From NCBI RefSeq assembly GCF_017676385.1, contig NZ_JAFFZN010000012.1:124001-188000 (forward strand): 64,000 nt of DNA. Reading direction: 5' to 3'. The translations under genes were made by a program, and so were the position numbers. Below, in pieces: positions 60,294 to 64,000 of this stretch. Numbering within the stretch: position 1 is the stretch's first letter; the number at the start of each line of letters is the position of its first letter. Below the pieces are notes generated by a model, which did no database searches, was not told the origin of the DNA, and saw only the letters and a list, made by a program, of their open reading frames with translations. The DNA is from Streptomyces spirodelae. Lineage in GTDB: Bacteria > Actinomycetota > Actinomycetes > Streptomycetales > Streptomycetaceae.

Positions 60294-60316
60294 TCTACGC
60301 GCGTAGGCGCTACAGT
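60294..60316 (+). promoter_or_regulatory. CTACGCGCGTAG operator and leaderless -10 box before add
   Basis: CTACGCGCGTAG at 60295-60306 is a perfect 12-bp palindrome. TACAGT (60311-60316) fits TAnnnT and ends 6 nt before the add ATG, with no Shine-Dalgarno site. TCTACGCGCGT is shared with the nucleoside-uptake promoter at 36334. Confidence 0.55.
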
Positions 60317-60322
60317 GCCGTG

Positions 60323-61453
60323 ATGGCAAGCGATTCCCCGAACACCGTCCCCACCCGGGAGCAGATCCGCCGCGCACCCAAGGTTCTGCTCCACGATCAC
60401 CTCGACGGCGGGCTGCGCCCCGCGACCATCGTCGAGCTGGCCCGCGAGACCGGCTACGACGCGCTGCCGGAGACCGACGCGGAGCGGTTGGAGGTCTGGT
60501 TCCGCGAGTCCGCCGACTCCGGCTCGCTGGAGCGCTATCTGGAGACGTTCACGCACACGGTCGGCGTGCTGCAGACGCGCGACGCGCTCTTCAGGGTGGC
60601 CGCCGAGTGCGCCGAGGACCTGGCAGCCGACGGCGTGGTCTACGCCGAGATCCGCTACGCGCCCGAGCAGCACCTGCTCGGCGGGCTGACCCTCGAACAG
60701 GTTGTCGAAGCCGTCGACGAGGGCTTCCGCGAGGGCGAGCGCCGCGCCCGCGCCGGCGGCAACCGCATCCGGGTCGGCGCGCTGCTGACCGCCATGCGGC
60801 ACGCCGCCCGCGCCCTGGAGATCGCCGAACTGGCCAACCGCTACCGCGATCTGGGCGTCGTCGGCTTCGACATCGCCGGGGCCGAGGCGGGCCACCCGCC
60901 CACCCGCCACCTGGACGCCTTCGAGTACCTCAAGCGCGAGAACAACCACTTCACCATCCACGCGGGCGAGGCGTTCGGTCTCCCGTCCATCTGGCAGGCC
61001 CTGCAGTGGTGCGGCGCCGACCGGCTCGGGCACGGGGTGCGCATCATCGACGACATCCAGGTCGCCGAGGACGGCACCGTCAAGCTGGGCCGGCTGGCCT
61101 CCTACGTGCGGGACAAGCGCATCCCGCTGGAGCTGTGCCCCACCTCCAACCTGCAGACCGGCGCCGCGCCGTCCTACGCCGAGCACCCCATCGGGCTGCT
61201 GCGCAGGCTGCACTTCCGTACGACGGTGAACACGGACAACCGGCTGATGAGCGGCACGAGCATGAGCAACGAATTCGAGCAGCTCGTGCACACATTCGGC
61301 TACACGCTGGACGACATGCAGTGGTTCACGGTCAATGCGATGAAGTCCGCGTTCATTCCTTTCGATGAACGTCTCGCCATGATCAATGACGTGGTCAAGC
61401 CCGGGTACGCCGCGCTCAAATCCGAATGGCTTTTCCAGGAAAACCCTCACTGA
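60323..61453 (+). CDS. add: Adenosine deaminase
   Basis: 376-residue zinc enzyme converting (deoxy)adenosine to (deoxy)inosine for purine salvage. Zinc and catalytic motifs are LLHDHLDGGLRPATIVELA (HxH type, here HDHLDG rather than the usual KAELHxHL), FTIHAGEAFG (His and Glu), RLGHGVRI and TVNTDNRLMS (Asp pair position). CPTSNLQTGA is a further hallmark. The usual second Asp of the NTDDP motif is Asn here (NTDN), as in the actinobacterial ADA form. ATG 60323 is preceded by a leaderless-type -10 and the palindrome. Functionally linked to the nucleoside array at 36-43 kb. Confidence 0.95.
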   Translation: MASDSPNTVPTREQIRRAPKVLLHDHLDGGLRPATIVELARETGYDALPETDAERLEVWFRESADSGSLERYLETFTHTVGVLQTRDALFRVAAECAEDLAADGVVYAEIRYAPEQHLLGGLTLEQVVEAVDEGFREGERRARAGGNRIRVGALLTAMRHAARALEIAELANRYRDLGVVGFDIAGAEAGHPPTRHLDAFEYLKRENNHFTIHAGEAFGLPSIWQALQWCGADRLGHGVRIIDDIQVAEDGTVKLGRLASYVRDKRIPLELCPTSNLQTGAAPSYAEHPIGLLRRLHFRTTVNTDNRLMSGTSMSNEFEQLVHTFGYTLDDMQWFTVNAMKSAFIPFDERLAMINDVVKPGYAALKSEWLFQENPH

Positions 61454-61469
61454 CCCCGGGTGACCAGGG

Positions 61470-61509
61470 GTTCAGCCGTCGTCGCGCCTCGCGCGCGGGG
61501 CGGCTGAAC
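61470..61509. terminator. Terminator after add
   Basis: GTTCAGCCG (61470-61478) pairs with CGGCTGAAC (61501-61509), with a GC-rich 22-nt loop that can itself fold. It starts 17 bp after the add stop. Confidence 0.6.
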
Positions 61510-61604
61510 TCACTCGGAAGGCCCCTTTGAAGCAGTGTGGAACGGCGACTTACGGCGGCGTCGGCTTGTTTGCGGCTCCTCGGAATTCCTGGCTACGTTC
61601 GCCA

Positions 61605-61640
61605 GGCTGCTCAAGCCCCCTCCGGGCTGCTCAAGCCCCC
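61605..61640. repeat. 16-bp direct repeat upstream of a secreted-protein gene
   Basis: GGCTGCTCAAGCCCCC occurs at 61605-61620 and 61625-61640 exactly (20-bp period). It lies 22 bp before the secreted protein start, in its likely leader. Confidence 0.7.
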
Positions 61641-61661
61641 GTTCCGAGGACGTAAACACTG

Positions 61662-62099
61662 ATGAAGCAGGTAGCCAAGAAGACCCTGGGCGTCGCCGCG
61701 ATGAGCGCGGCGGTCGTCGCGGCGGGCGCCGGTACCGCCAACGCGCTCCCCCTCGACACGATCGGTACCCCCACCGATGTGCTCGGCTCCAAGGCGGTCG
61801 GTGCCAGCGGCCGCGCCCTCGGTCCGGTCGCCAAGAGCGCCGCCATGACCGCCGGCAAGACCCTCAAGGAGCTCCCCCTCGAGGAGGCCACCCAGGGTCT
61901 GCCGGGCGGCCTCTCCCAGCCGGTGGGCGTCGCACAGGAGGCACTCGCCGGGACGCTGACCGGCACCCCGCTCGACGGCACCGAGACGGTTGCCGACCAC
62001 GCCCGTAAGGCGGCCAAGGGCAAGAGCTCCAGCCCGGGCGGCGGCATGATCGGCGGCCTGCCGCTGGGCAAGGCCCTTCCGATCGGCGGCTCGCACTGA
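61662..62099 (+). CDS. Small secreted protein of unknown function
   Basis: 145-residue protein with a clear signal peptide: MKQVAKKTLGVAAMSAAVVA, cleavage probably after TANA (about residue 27). The mature part is Gly/Ala/Leu-rich with alternating LPLD, LPGG and PLGKALP motifs and no cysteines. GAGGA upstream of the ATG supports the start. The pattern is typical of abundant small secreted Streptomyces proteins, some misnamed ATP-binding in databases. No known domain. A strong hairpin follows the gene. Confidence 0.8.
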   Translation: MKQVAKKTLGVAAMSAAVVAAGAGTANALPLDTIGTPTDVLGSKAVGASGRALGPVAKSAAMTAGKTLKELPLEEATQGLPGGLSQPVGVAQEALAGTLTGTPLDGTETVADHARKAAKGKSSSPGGGMIGGLPLGKALPIGGSH

Positions 62100-62127
62100 G
62101 CGAGCACCCGGTGTGTTCCTGACGCGC

Positions 62128-62161
62128 GGACGGCGGGTGTCCTGTGGGCCACCCGCCGTCC
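62128..62161. terminator. Terminator after the secreted-protein gene
   Basis: GGACGGCGGGTG (62128-62139) pairs perfectly with CACCCGCCGTCC (62150-62161), a 12-bp stem with a 10-nt loop. Confidence 0.8.
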
Positions 62162-62246
62162 GTGTTGCGCCTCGCTCCCGGGCGTCGGCCCCCAGGCACC
62201 GGCTCCGGGCGTCGGCCACCAGCAGGAGCCCCCTACCAGGAGCCCG

Positions 62247-62450
62247 CTACCAGGCGGAACTGTGGGTGCGGCCCTCCTCCGGGAGGAGAATCCACAGCGC
62301 CAGGTAGACAAGGAACTGCGGCCCCGGCAGCAGACACGAGGCGAGGAAGATCACCCGCATCGTGGTGGGTGTGGTGCCGAACCGGCGGGCGAGCGCGGCG
62401 CACACGCCGCCGATCATCCGGCCTTCGGTGGGGCGGGCAAGTGTGGACAT
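62247..62450 (-). CDS. PspC-domain membrane protein
   Basis: 67-residue PspC-type protein: MSTLARPTEGRMIGGVCAAL, ARRFGTTPTTMRVIFLASCL and VYLALWILLPEE. The GVCAALARRFGTTPTTMRVIF stretch is the PspC signature. One helix (about 30-57) inserts in the membrane, with the basic N-terminus inside. The ATG at 62450 has AAGGAG upstream. Stand-alone PspC proteins of this size are common in actinomycetes; the link to membrane-stress signalling is family knowledge. Confidence 0.88.
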   Translation of the reverse strand: MSTLARPTEGRMIGGVCAALARRFGTTPTTMRVIFLASCLLPGPQFLVYLALWILLPEEGRTHSSAW

Positions 62451-62565
62451 CAGGACGGCTCCTTCGCTGTCCGGTCTGCACGGCGCTTCGCGTTCGCGGC
62501 GCGGTACGGCTGTCGTCGCCGTACTCCTTCGACGGTAGACCGGACTTCCCGGACGAAACCTCGCC

Positions 62566-63237
62566 TCAGGGTGCCATTCCGACCCTGGTCGTTCTCGGGG
62601 TCGAACCCTGACTTTTCTCCTTACGCTCGCCGAGCCCGCCCCGGGGCGCGACGGCATGCGACCGCTGCTCCCGCTCTCCGAGCCGGTCGCCGTGGCCCCC
62701 GTAGTCGCCGTCCCGGTGCCGCAGCCAGCGGCGCAGCAGCGGGAAGAGCAGACCGGCCGAGAGCGCCACGCCCGTGGTGTTCAGCAGCACCGAGTCGATG
62801 TCGGCAACGTGCCCCGGCACCCCCGTCTGCGCCAGGGTGAGGACGACCGACACCATCGCCCCCGCGAAGACCGTGCGTGCCACGGTGCCCGGCAGCCGTC
62901 GGTGCAGCCGCCCGGTGGCCAGCGGCAGCAGCACCCCGAACGGCGCCAGCAGCAGCAGTCCGCCGCCGATTCCCTCCAGCGTCGCCCGGGGCCCCTCGGC
63001 CAGGTCCGAGCGGATGCTGGCCAGCGGATGCAGATTGGCCGGCGCCACCCAGGGCACCGACAGCGGGCGCAGCGTCAGCCAGCCGACGAGACACAGATGC
63101 GCCGCCAGCAGGAGGAGTCCCGCGAGGCGGATTCGGGTGGCGGAGGGTGTCGGGCCGCCGGAGCCTAGGCGCTGCACGTCATGGAAGACGCCGACGCGTT
63201 CCGCTGTGGTTCCGGGGTGGTGTGCCGAGCAGGTCAT
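62566..63237 (-). CDS. VanZ-like membrane protein
   Basis: About 223 residues with four to five helices. LLLLAAHLCLVGWLTLRPLS, WVAPANLHPLASIRSDL, LLLLAPFGVLLPLATGR, VLTLAQTGVPGHVADIDSVL and LLNTTGVALSAGLLFPLLRR are the VanZ-family segments (the polar DIDSVLLNTTG motif is typical). VanZ confers low-level teicoplanin resistance in enterococci; the actinobacterial proteins have no proven function. Start choice is weak: ATG 63237 or GTG 63177, neither with a ribosome site. The C-terminal 45 residues are charged and non-conserved. Confidence 0.8.
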   Translation of the reverse strand: MTCSAHHPGTTAERVGVFHDVQRLGSGGPTPSATRIRLAGLLLLAAHLCLVGWLTLRPLSVPWVAPANLHPLASIRSDLAEGPRATLEGIGGGLLLLAPFGVLLPLATGRLHRRLPGTVARTVFAGAMVSVVLTLAQTGVPGHVADIDSVLLNTTGVALSAGLLFPLLRRWLRHRDGDYGGHGDRLGEREQRSHAVAPRGGLGERKEKSQGSTPRTTRVGMAP

Positions 63238-63240
63238 GGC

Positions 63241-63330
63241 TGTGTCACACGACGGTTCCGCACCGTGCTCCGCCCGGCGCTCCGTGACGCGTGCGGCGCA
63301 TGCGTCACCTGCGACGCATGCAGCGTCACA
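63241..63330. promoter_or_regulatory. Cluster of inverted repeats between the lipoprotein and VanZ genes
   Basis: TGACGC/GCGTCA (63284-63306, 11-bp spacer) and GCATGCGTC/GACGCATGC (63298-63321, 6-bp spacer) overlap each other. TGTGTCACAC lies at 63241-63250 and another GCGTCAC near 63323. They could be a terminator complex for the lipoprotein gene or operators for vanZ. Confidence 0.5.
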
Positions 63331-63976
63331 GGTGGGTGCCAGCCGTCTCGGCGGACTGGGGATGGGTGCGCAGCGCGGAGCCGCACTCGTAACGCCGGAG
63401 CGGCGAGCCGTCCCCGTCGTTCCCGTCCCCGTCACCGTTCCCGTCCCTCTTACCGCTGCCGGCGGGTCCGCCCAGGACCACACCGCCCTCGGCGTCGGCG
63501 GCCGAGGTGTCCGCGTAGGTGCACACGATCTGCGCCAGCGCGTACGGCGGCAGCTTGTCCAGCGGCTCGCTGAGCCGCAGCGCCTCGTCCGGGTCGCCGT
63601 CCGTGCCCTTGCTGATCGTCAGCCTCCTGGGGACGGCGGTCTCGAAGCCTGCCGACTTCTCGACGGTCTGCGGCGGCTTCCTCAGCTCGTTCAGCAGTTT
63701 GCGGGCCACCGGCAGCCGCTCCGCAGAGGAGCGCCCGCCCGGCATCCGCACCTCCCGCTCGACGGGCGAGACGCGCGAGCCGCACACCAGATAGACGCGG
63801 ACGACGGAGGCGGAGCCGCCTCCCTCGGGGCTCTCGCGGTCGTCAGACAGCACACAGCCCACCCGGGAGGGTGCAGCGCCGGCGTCCACCGGTACGGAAG
63901 TGGCGCGGATGCCGCAGCCGGTGGCCAGCGAGGCCAGGGCACACAGCAGCGCGAGCGCGGCGACACGGCGCCTCAT
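63326..63976 (-). CDS. Lipoprotein of unknown function
   Basis: 216-residue lipoprotein with signal peptide and lipobox ASLATGC (Cys at about residue 21). The mature part has RVYLVCGSRVSPVEREVRMP, VARKLLNELRKPPQTVEKSA, LTISKGTDGDPDEALRLSEP and LPPYALAQIVCTYADTSAAD, then a Gly/Asp/Asn-rich stretch and a C-terminal YECGSALRTHPQ. Cysteines may form a disulfide. In S. coelicolor a lipoprotein gene lies beside the afsQ1-afsQ2 two-component genes as I recall. A kinase gene may therefore lie just beyond the right edge, overlapping this ATG. No known domain. Confidence 0.75.
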   Translation of the reverse strand: MRRRVAALALLCALASLATGCGIRATSVPVDAGAAPSRVGCVLSDDRESPEGGGSASVVRVYLVCGSRVSPVEREVRMPGGRSSAERLPVARKLLNELRKPPQTVEKSAGFETAVPRRLTISKGTDGDPDEALRLSEPLDKLPPYALAQIVCTYADTSAADAEGGVVLGGPAGSGKRDGNGDGDGNDGDGSPLRRYECGSALRTHPQSAETAGTHL

Positions 63977-64000
63977 CGATCGTCCCCCTCCCCGCGCCCC

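Overview
The window is a high-GC chromosomal segment from an actinomycete, almost certainly a Streptomyces. The evidence is GC-rich codon use, frequent GTG/TTG starts, many TGATG/ATGA stop-start overlaps, and a gene order that I recall from memory as close to the S. coelicolor core segment around SCO4840-SCO4906. Recalled synteny includes trpS, a 2H phosphoesterase, YihY/BrkB, a DD-carboxypeptidase, an SCO4848-type protein, sdhCDAB, an acyl-CoA mutase, a sialic-acid-like wall-polymer cluster, BMP-type nucleoside uptake, cdd-deoA and add. No rRNA, tRNA, insertion sequence, integrase or CRISPR array was recognised.

Layout from left to right. 1-2.4 kb: a GntR/UTRA repressor gene cut by the window edge, its likely operators, a small target gene, and ornithine aminotransferase. 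2.6-11.3 kb: trpS, 2H phosphoesterase, YihY membrane protein overlapping a DD-carboxypeptidase tail to tail, an SCO4848-type membrane protein, a Tat-type metallophosphoesterase and two alpha/beta hydrolases. 11.4-15.6 kb: the succinate dehydrogenase operon sdhC-sdhD-sdhA-sdhB with a Crp-type motif upstream, and an OHCU-decarboxylase-like gene. 15.8-21.9 kb: GH20 lipoprotein, DUF4242 protein, a repeat-rich gap, an ECF sigma factor coupled to a membrane partner, and an L,D-transpeptidase. 22.0-25.3 kb: an acyl-CoA mutase large subunit preceded by a possible coupled 36-codon leader, and an amidase.

25.3-33.4 kb is a surface-polymer locus. It has a polysialyltransferase-like protein and a GT2 enzyme on one strand. 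Divergent from them are a DUF6716 glycosyltransferase, a CMP-sugar synthetase fused to a HAD phosphatase, a NeuB-type synthase without the SAF domain, and a second sialyltransferase-like protein. This fits a Kdn-containing (teichulosonic acid) wall polymer. 33.4-36.0 kb: an HxlR regulator divergent from a dinucleotide-binding oxidoreductase, and an M20 amidohydrolase. 36.4-43.6 kb: a nucleoside uptake and salvage array (BMP lipoprotein, ATPase, two permeases, cytidine deaminase, thymidine phosphorylase). Its promoter region shares a TCTACGCGCGT element with the adenosine deaminase promoter 24 kb away.

43.7-51.3 kb is the most accessory part. It holds an XRE/TPR-like regulator divergent from three overlapping small cysteine-containing genes, then a four-gene operon around a 1451-residue WXG-RHS polymorphic toxin. 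The toxin tip and the next gene (probable immunity) drop to about 50% GC. 51.4-59.2 kb: a single-module NRPS (C-A-T-TE) with a tandem-repeat insertion in its adenylation domain, an MFS exporter, a LysR regulator with a good T-N11-A box, and a methyltransferase. 59.4-64 kb: alpha/beta hydrolase, adenosine deaminase, a small secreted protein, PspC and VanZ proteins and a lipoprotein.
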